DNA from: Kofleriaceae bacterium | GTDB taxonomy: Bacteria; Myxococcota_A; Polyangia; Haliangiales; Haliangiaceae | NCBI GenBank assembly: GCA_024642805.1 | Contig: JAHEAK010000108.1 | Span: 1-11,232, forward strand | Direction: 5' to 3' | DNA length: 11,232 nucleotides | Part shown: positions 1 through 5,858 of the stretch, one piece after another | Numbering within the stretch: position 1 is the first letter of the stretch | How the letters are laid out: each line of letters begins with the position of its first letter | Made by a program: the position numbers and the translations under genes | The notes under the pieces: generated by a model | What the model saw: only the letters and a program-made list of their open reading frames with translations | Told to the model about the DNA's origin: nothing | The model's database searches: none

Positions 1-520
1 CGATGGCGATTTCGAGGCCCTTGAGCTCGCCCTTGTGCTTGCGAATGGTCGCGCAGTCGAGCAGCGCTTGCGTGGGATGTTCGTGGCTGCCGTCGCCGGC
101 GTTGACCACCGCGCACTGCAGATGTTTTGCGATGAGCGCAGGTGCCCCGGATGCCGAGTGGCGAATGACGATGACGTCCGGACTCATCGCCATCAGGTTG
201 CGAGCCGTGTCGAGCATGGTCTCGCCTTTGCTCGCAGAGGATCCGGAACCGCTGATGTTGATGGTGTCGGCACTCATGCGCTTGCCGGCGATCTCAAAGG
301 AGGTGCGCGTGCGCGTAGAGTTTTCGAGAAAGAGGTTGATGACCGTGCGACCGCGCAGAGTCGGCACCTTCTTGATGGCCCGCTCGTTGATGGCTCGGAG
401 AGTCTCGGCCACATCGAGGATCTGCACGATATCGGCGGCGCTCAGATCCGAGATGGCCAAGAGATGCTTGTGTGGGAATGCGGCAACGTTCTTGCCGCTT
501 GCAGAACTCGTCGGACTCAT
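1..520 (-). CDS. pyrB: Aspartate carbamoyltransferase catalytic chain, 5' part (runs off left edge)
   Basis: PyrB condenses carbamoyl phosphate with aspartate to carbamoyl-aspartate, the committed step of pyrimidine synthesis in the cytoplasm. About 173 N-terminal residues are visible. The carbamoyl-phosphate-binding motif FLENSTRTRTSFE lies at residues 64-76, the catalytic loop SASKGET at 95-101 (Lys98 matching the active-site lysine of the family), and HPTQALLD at 148-155. Together these fit aspartate rather than ornithine carbamoyltransferase. The ATG at 520-518 overlaps the pyrR stop codon (ATGA) and is preceded by an AGGTGAGG Shine-Dalgarno sequence, so translation is probably coupled to pyrR. 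A short Ser/Ala-rich lead of about 14 residues precedes the conserved part. The C-terminal half, including the aspartate domain, lies outside the window. Family assignment is secure. Confidence 0.96.
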   Translation of the reverse strand, partial: MSPTSSASGKNVAAFPHKHLLAISDLSAADIVQILDVAETLRAINERAIKKVPTLRGRTVINLFLENSTRTRTSFEIAGKRMSADTINISGSGSSASKGETMLDTARNLMAMSPDVIVIRHSASGAPALIAKHLQCAVVNAGDGSHEHPTQALLDCATIRKHKGELKGLEIAI

Positions 521-1065
521 GCCTCACCTGCCCGCGTGCGAACGACCACCCGATCGCTCTCGCCAGTTTCCGACAGAAACACACGCACCGATTCCGATGC
601 CAGGCTCTCGATAGTCAGGCCCACGTAGTCGGCGGCAATCGGCAACTCGCGTCGCCCTCGATCGATGAGGGCCGCCAGCTGGACCTGACGCGGTCGACCA
701 AAGTCCATCAGTGCATCGAGGGCCGCACGCACCGTGCGACCGGTAAAGAGCACATCATCGACTAGCACGATGTTGACGCCCGCCAAGCGAAAGGGCAGCT
801 CGGTCGGGCCGACCTCTGGCCGCGGTAGTCCTATGAAGACATCGTCGCGGTAGAGAGTGATGTCGACGGCTCCGAGGGGTGGGCGAATGCCTTCGATCTG
901 CTCGATGAGAGGCACCAGTCGCTCGGCCAGATGCAGGCCGCCGGTGCGAATGCCAACCAACGCCACGTCCTGCGCGCCCTGATTGCGCTCAACGATTTCG
1001 TGAGCGATGCGTTTGAGCATGCGAGCTATCGCGGCTTCGTCGGCCACGACTCGGCGCTCGACCAA
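517..1065 (-). CDS. pyrR: PyrR: pyrimidine operon attenuator protein / uracil phosphoribosyltransferase homologue
   Basis: PyrR-family proteins have a phosphoribosyltransferase fold, bind UMP and PRPP and, in Gram-positive bacteria, bind pyr mRNA to attenuate transcription; many also have uracil phosphoribosyltransferase activity. The PRPP loop VLVDDVLFTGRTVRAAL is at residues 100-116 and LYRDD at 71-75. The Arg in the usual GI(K/R)TRG motif is Gly here (GIRTGG, 38-43). The frame is open to a TTG at 1137 (206 aa), but the TTG at 1065 is preferred for three reasons. It gives 182 residues, close to the 181 of B. subtilis PyrR. Homology begins right after it (RRVVADEAAIARML). It has a GGAAGG Shine-Dalgarno sequence at 1075-1070, although the 4-base spacing is short. 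The TTG at 1137 also coincides with a possible -35 box. A GTG at 1101 is another option. The 3' end overlaps pyrB by 4 bases. Confidence 0.93.
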   Translation of the reverse strand: MVERRVVADEAAIARMLKRIAHEIVERNQGAQDVALVGIRTGGLHLAERLVPLIEQIEGIRPPLGAVDITLYRDDVFIGLPRPEVGPTELPFRLAGVNIVLVDDVLFTGRTVRAALDALMDFGRPRQVQLAALIDRGRRELPIAADYVGLTIESLASESVRVFLSETGESDRVVVRTRAGEA

Positions 1066-1107
1066 TGCGCCTTCCGCGTCTGGTCCCCGGTGGGTGGACA
1101 CGCCAGG

Positions 1108-1137
1108 CCAATATCGAACTTTGCCCACCGAGGTCAA
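1108..1137 (-). promoter_or_regulatory. Candidate sigma70-type promoter for pyrR-pyrB
   Basis: On the minus strand TTGACC (1137-1132) is followed after 16 bases by GATATT (1115-1110), or after 18 bases by TATTGG (1113-1108). Transcription would begin near 1103, leaving a leader of about 40 bases before the TTG start at 1065. That leader is too short for a classical PyrR attenuator with antiterminator and terminator hairpins. This is a sequence-match prediction only. Confidence 0.35.
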
Positions 1138-1144
1138 GGTACGC

Positions 1145-1164
1145 GGCCCAAGGGGCGTTTTTTT
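1145..1164 (+). terminator. Small GC hairpin followed by T7 in the pyrR/kinase intergenic region
   Basis: On the plus strand GCCC (1146-1149), loop AAG, GGGC (1153-1156) is followed by G and seven T residues (1158-1164). This resembles an intrinsic terminator reading toward the kinase, but the perfect stem is only 4 bp. It could stop antisense transcription leaving the pyrR region or act in a kinase leader. It could also be chance in a divergent promoter region. Confidence 0.22.
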
Positions 1165-1248
1165 GACCCAAAAGCCTGTGCGGGATCGTCAACTTTCTGA
1201 ACAGACTCCAGAAAAGCGGCGTCAGAGGATTTGGGATACCTTCTGATT

Positions 1249-2106
1249 ATGGATCTGGCAGCGCAACCTGGTGAGGTCATCGATGGGCGTTACCAGGTCG
1301 TGCGCGTCATCGGGCGTGGCTCCATGGCCGATGTCTTCGAGGCCTATGACCAGCAGTCACAGCGCGGCGTGGCCCTGAAGATTTTGCGCGGCCAGGTCGC
1401 CAAGGATCGCGAAGCCATCGAGCGCCTGCGACGCGAGGCCCACGTCCAAGAAATGATCTCGCATCGCAACGTCGCCGCAGTCTACGGCGGTGGCGCGACC
1501 AAGAAGAATGAGCCCTACCTGGTCGTCGAGCTTCTGCAGGGCGTGTCAATGCGCAAGGTGGTGCAGAGCCAGGGGCCCATCGATCCGCACTATGCCGCAA
1601 GCTACATCTGGCAAGCACTGCAAGGCCTGGCCTCGGCACATGCCCTGGGCGTGTTTCACCGCGATCTCAAACCTGCCAACCTGATGCTCGAACCCTCGCC
1701 TGGGCCCGTCGAGCGAGTGGTCGTCATTGATTTCGGCTTTGCGGCTCTCGAAGGCGGCTCGCGGCTCACCAAGGTCGGCCACGTGGTTGGCAGCCTGGCC
1801 TACCTGGCTCCCGAGCGACTCGAAGGGGATCCAGGCTCGGCATCCGCCGACCTCTATGCCCTCGGCGTCATCCTCTACGAGCTCCTCACCGGCCAGCGAC
1901 CCTTCATCGCCGACGACGAGCTCAAACTCATCGAGATGCAGCTCAACCAGGCACCGACGCCACCTCGCAGCGTGGTACCCGACGCAAAGATTCCGCCAGC
2001 GCTCGAAGAGGTGGTGATGCGAGCACTCAGCAAGTCGCCAGCCGGTCGCGCCAGTCACGCCCAGGCCATGGCCAAAGAGATCGAAGCCGCCATGGCCCAC
2101 AGCTGA
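1249..2106 (+). CDS. Hanks-type serine/threonine protein kinase, stand-alone kinase domain
   Basis: This predicted cytoplasmic kinase phosphorylates Ser/Thr on unknown partners. All core motifs are intact in its 285 residues: glycine loop IGRGSMADVFEA (21-32), ATP-anchoring Lys44 in VALKIL, helix C Glu63, catalytic loop HRDLKPAN (137-144), DFG (161-163), APE in the activation segment (AYLAPERLEG), and the helix F segment DLYALGVILYELLTGQRPF. The protein ends soon after the kinase fold. It has no transmembrane helix, PASTA, TPR or other sensor domain, unlike many myxobacterial kinases. The ATG at 1249 was chosen; a TTG at 1231 would add six residues, but its AGAGGA is only one base away. It is divergent from pyrR, and its 3' end lies 27 bases from a convergent barrel gene, so it appears monocistronic. 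The substrate cannot be inferred from the neighbours. Confidence 0.95.
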   Translation: MDLAAQPGEVIDGRYQVVRVIGRGSMADVFEAYDQQSQRGVALKILRGQVAKDREAIERLRREAHVQEMISHRNVAAVYGGGATKKNEPYLVVELLQGVSMRKVVQSQGPIDPHYAASYIWQALQGLASAHALGVFHRDLKPANLMLEPSPGPVERVVVIDFGFAALEGGSRLTKVGHVVGSLAYLAPERLEGDPGSASADLYALGVILYELLTGQRPFIADDELKLIEMQLNQAPTPPRSVVPDAKIPPALEEVVMRALSKSPAGRASHAQAMAKEIEAAMAHS

Positions 2107-2133
2107 GCTTGATCGCATCGGCCAGGCTTGTGC

Positions 2134-2763
2134 TCAATAGTGGAAGCCAATGCCGACTTCGAGCAGCGTGGTCGTGAGGAAGGTGTCGTCGTAATTGGCG
2201 GAAGGCGGCCCGAGCGCGATGCTGCGATAGCGAATCCGGCCGCCAATGGTCAGGAAGTCATTGAGCCAAATGTCGCTGCCAATCCCGATGTGAAAACCGG
2301 TGCCACTGCTTTCCAGGCCGAAGTACTCGCTGCTGAGCGCATAGAGGCCCAGACCCACTTGTAGATAGGGACTCACATCGCTTGCCATACCTCGCAGGTA
2401 GACACGCGAACCAATGGTCCAGCTATCGAGCACCAGATAGTCGACCTGGGTTCCAAAGCCGGTCTCGATGTCGGCGGCGTTGTGGAAGCTCTCGGTCCAG
2501 CCGAACTCCAGCGTGGCTCTGGGCACCAGGTGAAAGCCACCAAAGAGTGATGCGCCGGCCCCGCGTTGCAGCACTTCGGGACCTCCGGTTTGTCTCACGA
2601 AGGCCGTGCCGTGGGCGCCAAAGCCCAGGTACCAGCCCGGTGGCGGTTCCAGATGGTTGTTCTCGGCAAAGCGAACGCGCTCACGATAGCCCTCGGCCTG
2701 CGCGTCACTCGCAACGGAAGCGCTCACAAGGAGCGCAAGGATGGCTACCACCTGCTTGTTCAT
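2134..2763 (-). CDS. Small outer-membrane beta-barrel protein
   Basis: A 209-residue secreted protein of unknown function. A signal peptide (residues 1-23, positively charged then hydrophobic) ends at AQA, a signal peptidase I site. The mature protein is a run of alternating polar and hydrophobic strands rich in Gly and aromatics (WYLGFGAHGTAFV, SLFGGFHLVPRATLEFGW, YLQVGLGLYAL, LTIGGRIRYRSIAL) and ends VGIGFHY. A terminal aromatic residue is typical of BAM-assembled barrels. Size suggests an 8-stranded OmpA/OmpW-like fold. The frame opens upstream at 2877, but the ATG at 2763 is the start: it begins the signal peptide and follows GAAGG at 7-base spacing. It is separated by 214 bases from the sigma operon on the same strand, so probably has its own promoter. 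No specific family was recognised. Confidence 0.85.
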   Translation of the reverse strand: MNKQVVAILALLVSASVASDAQAEGYRERVRFAENNHLEPPPGWYLGFGAHGTAFVRQTGGPEVLQRGAGASLFGGFHLVPRATLEFGWTESFHNAADIETGFGTQVDYLVLDSWTIGSRVYLRGMASDVSPYLQVGLGLYALSSEYFGLESSGTGFHIGIGSDIWLNDFLTIGGRIRYRSIALGPPSANYDDTFLTTTLLEVGIGFHY

Positions 2764-2977
2764 GCTCTGGCCTTCTGCAGTCTGGCAGCATCCTCGAACG
2801 CCCTTTTCTGCCGCCTTGCCACGACCACGATTTTGTCTAGAGCAATCGGCGTGCCGCGCTACGCGCCAGCCACGCACCGCAGCAGCACCTGGCCGGAATG
2901 CGAGCGCAGCTCAGCCTGTTGCGTTTTGCCTCACCAGCAGCGTTCTGCCATACACCAAGCTTGTGCCCCCATGCAGG
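2764..2977 (-). other. Intergenic region between the sigma operon end and the barrel gene
   Basis: This 214-base spacer has no convincing ORF, RNA gene, strong hairpin terminator or canonical promoter. It must hold the end of the upstream transcript and probably the promoter of the barrel gene at 2763. The only AT-richer patch is around 2828-2846 (minus strand CTCTAGACAAAATCG), without a clear -35/-10 pair. Confidence 0.4.
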
Positions 2978-3295
2978 CTAGGGACAGGAGCGCGTTCGGT
3001 CGCTCTCTTGCACGCACTGCTGGTCGATGGCGCAGGGAGCGTCGCTTGAACATGCCTCTGCCGCCATGCGCTCACAGTGCTCGTCGCCGAGGTTGCAAGT
3101 CTCGGTGTCGATACCGAGGCAAGCGCGGTTATCGGCACACGCGGTGGCGCACACGCAGGCCACGGCCTCGGCGGCATCCACAGACGCATCGGGCCCAGCG
3201 GCCTGCTCCGAGTCGGCAAGCTCTGTCGTCCGTGTACACGAGCCGGCGCCTGGCACCAGCAGGAGCGCCACGGCCAGGTGGACGAAGATTCTCAT
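2978..3295 (-). CDS. Small cysteine-rich lipoprotein, last gene of the sigma operon
   Basis: A 105-residue predicted lipoprotein of unknown function. A hydrophobic signal (residues 3-15) ends at AGSC, an acceptable though not ideal lipobox with Cys20 as the lipidated residue. After an acidic, Ala-rich linker the C-terminal 60 residues carry ten cysteines (for example ACVCATAC, CERMAAEAC, CAIDQQC), an even number that would suit five disulphides outside the cytoplasm. The ATG at 3295 overlaps the stop of the preceding gene (ATGA) and has GGAG five bases upstream; an earlier start at 3310 is possible but lies within the preceding gene and lacks this signal. Position and location suggest a periplasmic or outer-membrane partner of the sigma/anti-sigma pair, which is inference. 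No family was recognised. Confidence 0.82.
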   Translation of the reverse strand: MRIFVHLAVALLLVPGAGSCTRTTELADSEQAAGPDASVDAAEAVACVCATACADNRACLGIDTETCNLGDEHCERMAAEACSSDAPCAIDQQCVQESDRTRSCP

Positions 3296-4023
3296 GGTTG
3301 CTCCACGCACTCAGAGGCCTCGACTCGACAGAGTAATCGCATGGCCGCTGCCGCGAGAGAAGAATTATTCTTAGTCGCGAGGAGTTGATGCAAGTAATCG
3401 GCGGCGAGAACATCTTGGCCTGCCTGGTGAGCCAGACGCGCCTGATCGTAGAGCGTAAAGGGCACCAGTGCATGATGTGGGTAGCGGCGTCGCAACTCCG
3501 CGAGCGCTCGCTGTGCCTGACCCACTTGCCCTCCCGCCATGGCTTCCTCGGCGCGCGCATAGAGCTCTTCTGCCGTGAGTCCCCTCTCGCTCATGCCCAT
3601 GGCCGCGGGTGTTGGAGGCTCCTCTACCTGCGCGCCGCCAAGCGGCAACCAGTCTCGCAGCGAGCGCATGCTCGCATCTTGCCACTCGCCCTGCCCAGCA
3701 AAGGCCGGCCACACGCGCGCCATGAGCCCGTAGCAGACCAACCCACCGCGCACAGCGGCTTCTGGCCGCGCGCCCTGCTCTGCAAGGCTCGCGCTCGTCA
3801 CAGGCACTTGCTCGACCTGGCGTCTCGCCAAGCCAAGATAGAGAAGCAGGCTGCAGGCAAGCGCAATGGGCGCAGCGAGCGACCACCATGGACGCGCCAC
3901 GACCGACCTCGGCACGGGTAGCCGGGCCGCCAGATCGCGACCGACACGTTGTAGACACTCTTCACTTGGCTCCGCGCATTCGGCCAGACGTGCCCGGCGA
4001 ATTCGCTCGATGTGTGCGCTCAT
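3292..4023 (-). CDS. Single-pass membrane protein with TPR-like C-terminus, putative anti-sigma factor
   Basis: A 243-residue protein encoded directly after the sigma factor, with an ATGA overlap and a strong GGAGG Shine-Dalgarno sequence inside the sigma gene. Residues 1-45 are Arg/Glu-rich and probably cytoplasmic. One transmembrane helix spans about 48-66 (LAAPIALACSLLLYLGLA). The rest should be periplasmic: a Pro/Ala-rich stretch, then helical TPR-like repeats at about 152-217 (ELYARAEEAMAGGQVGQAQRAL and DQARLAHQAGQDVLAADYL). An N-terminal cytoplasmic segment, one helix and a periplasmic domain next to an ECF sigma gene is the usual anti-sigma arrangement. The zinc motif HxxxCxxC of common anti-sigma domains is absent; only His4, Cys16 and Cys23 occur in the N-terminal region. 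The anti-sigma role therefore rests on context and topology. Cys232 and Cys239 at the C-terminus could pair in the periplasm. Confidence 0.8.
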   Translation of the reverse strand: MSAHIERIRRARLAECAEPSEECLQRVGRDLAARLPVPRSVVARPWWSLAAPIALACSLLLYLGLARRQVEQVPVTSASLAEQGARPEAAVRGGLVCYGLMARVWPAFAGQGEWQDASMRSLRDWLPLGGAQVEEPPTPAAMGMSERGLTAEELYARAEEAMAGGQVGQAQRALAELRRRYPHHALVPFTLYDQARLAHQAGQDVLAADYLHQLLATKNNSSLAAAAMRLLCRVEASECVEQP

Positions 4024-4649
4024 GGCACTCCCTCCATGCGCTGATCGCGCTCGATCTTATCGGCAAGCATTCGCTCCGCCTTGCGTATGCGCTGGCGCAA
4101 GGCCGGAATCTTGCTCTTCTGAATTTCGGCTATCTCTTGCAGGCTCAAGCCCTCGACGTGGCGCAGCACGAAGGCAACCTGAAACTTGGGTGGCAGCGAG
4201 GCCAGGTGCGCAAGGGCATGCTCTGCCAACTGCCTGGTGCGGGCCTTGTCCTCTGGGCTCGCCTCGGCATCGACAAGAGCGGCCAGCGCCTCGTCACTGA
4301 GTGCCTCGGTGGGCCGTCGCCGGCGTGTGCGCAAGCGGGAAAGGGCGACGTTGGTGGTGATGCTGTACAGCCAGGTGGCAAAGCTAGCCTCCTGTCGAAA
4401 GCGATGAAGCGAGCGAAAGGCCTCTAGGAAGACTTGCTGGAGCAGGTCTTCGATCTCGGGGTCGCGGCCGAGCAAGCGAGACAGACGCCCGTGGGTCAAT
4501 CGTGCATGTCGTTGGTACAGGCTATCGAATGCCTGGCGATCGCCGTCCAGGGTCGCTTGCACGAGGGCCAGGTCGACACGCTCGGACTTGCTTTCGAGCT
4601 CGACGGCGAGAGGAGCGCTGTGCAGCCTGGCAAGAGCCACGAAGATCAT
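4020..4649 (-). CDS. ECF-type RNA polymerase sigma factor (sigma70 family, regions 2 and 4)
   Basis: This 209-residue protein should direct RNA polymerase to a specific promoter set. Region 2 spans about residues 26-108, with the helix DPEIEDLLQQVFLEAFRSL (63-81) and the -10-recognition stretch FATWLYSITTNVALSRLR (90-107). Region 4 spans about 142-195, with LASLPPKFQVAFVLRHVEGLS and the helix-turn-helix LQEIAEIQKSKIPALRQRIRK. The linker is short and regions 1.1 and 3 are absent, as in ECF sigma factors. The frame opens upstream to 4850, but the ATG at 4649 is the start: it overlaps the stop of the barrel gene (ATGA) and has GGAGG six bases upstream. Its stop overlaps the start of the next gene. 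The four-gene operon suggests that activity is controlled by the adjacent membrane protein. The ECF group was not assigned. Confidence 0.93.
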   Translation of the reverse strand: MIFVALARLHSAPLAVELESKSERVDLALVQATLDGDRQAFDSLYQRHARLTHGRLSRLLGRDPEIEDLLQQVFLEAFRSLHRFRQEASFATWLYSITTNVALSRLRTRRRRPTEALSDEALAALVDAEASPEDKARTRQLAEHALAHLASLPPKFQVAFVLRHVEGLSLQEIAEIQKSKIPALRQRIRKAERMLADKIERDQRMEGVP

Positions 4650-5731
4650 CGCCTGCCTCCCATCGACCAGGACAGTCCAAGCGCCATGCTCGGGGCAAAG
4701 CGATCGCGCTGAGCTCTCTCGATGCCTTGGACGGTGTAGCGCTCCTCGAAGAGCTGAGCTTGCACGGCCAGACGTGTCACAAGCGAGAGCTGCGAGCTGA
4801 GAGCAAAGGCAAGGCCGAGGCGTGCCCTGGCCGCGCCGCCGAGCTTCCAATCGCTGTAGCGTTGATCTTGATAACGCAGATCAAGGTGCGTGGCGTCGGC
4901 CAGCACTTGCATGCCAGCAAAGACGCTCAGCCCGCCGACACCAGCCCTGCGCTCTACACCGAGCGCAAGGGCGTACTCGTCGAATGCGCTTTGACTCTCG
5001 CTATGGGTACGTCCATCGGCACTGAGCACTGCATGCCAGTGGCCGCCCAGCAGATGCGAAGCTCCAAGCTCGAGGCCAAGGCTCTGGGCCGTGCCGAGAT
5101 TTCCCAGCGCATAGAATTGGCTAGCGGGCTCGTCTATCGGCGAGGGCCGAGTCGATGCGCCGCTGCCAGTGCGGATCGCAGGCGAGCCTGTGCGCTTCGC
5201 AGTAGCGTCGAGCGGAGCTGCATCGTGCGAGACCTTGGCCTGCGATCGTAGATCAGATGGCGCCTCTTCCCTTGGTGCGTAAGGGGTGGCCTCAGGGGTG
5301 GACTCAGGGGTGGCCTCCGCCGCGGGCTGAGACGCAGCCAGCGCCGTGGCCTGGTCGCGCTCGACGACCAAATCGAGGATGACCATCGCGACCAATCGCG
5401 CCGCGTCGGCACCGTGCAGCGCTCCAAGCTCTACGACGCGTTCCTGAGCGCCAAGGCCGACGCGCAACAGGCCGCGCTCTTCGTGCAGGCGCAGGCCTTC
5501 AGGCAAGGAGAAGCCACGGATGCGGGCCGCATGCATGAGCTCGCGCATTTCGAAACGTTGGAGCGAGCCCTGATCCCACTCGTGGGCCTGGTCCCGCTCC
5601 TGGTCCCGCTCCTGGACCAGCTCCTGGGCCCAGGCTCGCGGGTGCGCCGTGACCAGAGTCCACGACGCTAGCGGGACCAGGCCCAAAGCCAGGACCAGCC
5701 TGCCGGTCGCGCGCTGTGCAAGAGAAGCCAC
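4646..5731 (-). CDS. Secreted barrel-like protein with repeat linkers, first gene of the sigma operon
   Basis: A 361-residue protein of unknown function. The GTG at 5731 is the first possible start because an in-frame TAA lies just upstream; no good Shine-Dalgarno sequence is seen. A long signal peptide ends at AWA (33-35). Next come a charged repeat segment QERDQERDQ (40-48), a small alpha/beta region at about 57-125 (ERVVELGALHGADAARLVAMVILDLV), a low-complexity linker EATPESTPEATP, and from about residue 205 amphipathic strands resembling an outer-membrane barrel (SLGLELGASHLLGGHWHAVLSADG, LRYQDQRYSDWKLGGAARARLGLAF). It ends SWSMGGRR, without the usual terminal aromatic residue. As first gene before sigma and putative anti-sigma genes it may be the outer-membrane input of the system (inference). 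The barrel call is from strand pattern only. Confidence 0.78.
   Translation of the reverse strand: MASLAQRATGRLVLALGLVPLASWTLVTAHPRAWAQELVQERDQERDQAHEWDQGSLQRFEMRELMHAARIRGFSLPEGLRLHEERGLLRVGLGAQERVVELGALHGADAARLVAMVILDLVVERDQATALAASQPAAEATPESTPEATPYAPREEAPSDLRSQAKVSHDAAPLDATAKRTGSPAIRTGSGASTRPSPIDEPASQFYALGNLGTAQSLGLELGASHLLGGHWHAVLSADGRTHSESQSAFDEYALALGVERRAGVGGLSVFAGMQVLADATHLDLRYQDQRYSDWKLGGAARARLGLAFALSSQLSLVTRLAVQAQLFEERYTVQGIERAQRDRFAPSMALGLSWSMGGRR
5283..5318. repeat. Three tandem 12-bp units within the barrel-like gene
   Basis: Units GGGGTGGCCTCA, GGGGTGGACTCA and GGGGTGGCCTCC are directly adjacent, with one mismatch each against the first. They are in frame and encode the tetrapeptides EATP, ESTP, EATP on the minus strand. 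These form a flexible linker before the predicted barrel domain. Unit number could vary between strains without a frameshift. Confidence 0.85.
5588..5623. repeat. Second set of three tandem 12-bp units within the barrel-like gene
   Basis: CTGGTCCCGCTC occurs twice in direct succession (5588-5599 and 5600-5611), followed by CTGGACCAGCTC with two mismatches. On the minus strand they encode QERD-type tetrapeptides just after the signal peptide. This is the same unit length as the set at 5283-5318 but unrelated in sequence. Confidence 0.85.
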
Positions 5732-5858
5732 GTGTACTTAGTGACCGGCCACGGGAATTTGGAAAAAGTTTTTCACTTTGTCTGGGTGCGGCAACCAATG
5801 CCCTCGTAACCCCTCCTCACAACCCGGCGCCGCTGGCCGCCAACTCATCGGAGAAATC
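5732..5858. promoter_or_regulatory. Divergent promoter region between sigma operon and Cys-module lipoprotein
   Basis: This 127-base spacer carries promoters in both directions. Its most striking element is a perfect 13-bp palindrome GAAAAA-G-TTTTTC at 5762-5774, AT-rich in a GC-rich setting. On the plus strand GGAATTT (5754-5760), GGAAAAA (5761-5767) and GTCTGG (5780-5785) resemble ECF -35 and -10 elements. Their spacings (19 and 12 bases) are not the usual 15-17, so no exact promoter is claimed. The site could be an operator or part of a sigma-dependent promoter shared by both transcripts. The plus-strand gene has GGAGA a few bases before its ATG. Confidence 0.4.

Noticed and set aside
3..628. 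Open frames on the plus strand opposite pyrB (203 and 197 residues)
   Set aside because: They lie antisense to a clearly conserved pyrB and pyrR end, show no domain or signal, and reflect high-GC frame openness.
2764..2877. 38-residue upstream extension of the small barrel protein
   Set aside because: It would bury the signal peptide; the ATG at 2763 has GAAGG at good spacing.
2566..3336. 256-residue plus-strand frame across the barrel gene start and the lipoprotein
   Set aside because: It is Arg/Ser-rich without a recognisable domain and runs across two well-supported minus-strand genes and their spacer.
4650..4850. 67-residue upstream extension of the sigma factor
   Set aside because: It is Arg/Pro/Ser-rich shadow sequence inside the barrel-like gene. 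The ATG at 4649 has a strong Shine-Dalgarno sequence and an ATGA overlap.
4502..5251. 249-residue frame antisense to the barrel-like gene and sigma start
   Set aside because: The minus-strand genes have ATGA coupling, Shine-Dalgarno sequences and a recognised sigma domain; the antisense frame has none of these.
5283..5318. Possible CRISPR-like or mobile-element repeat
   Set aside because: Units are 12 bp, directly adjacent without spacers and in coding frame, so they are a protein linker repeat.
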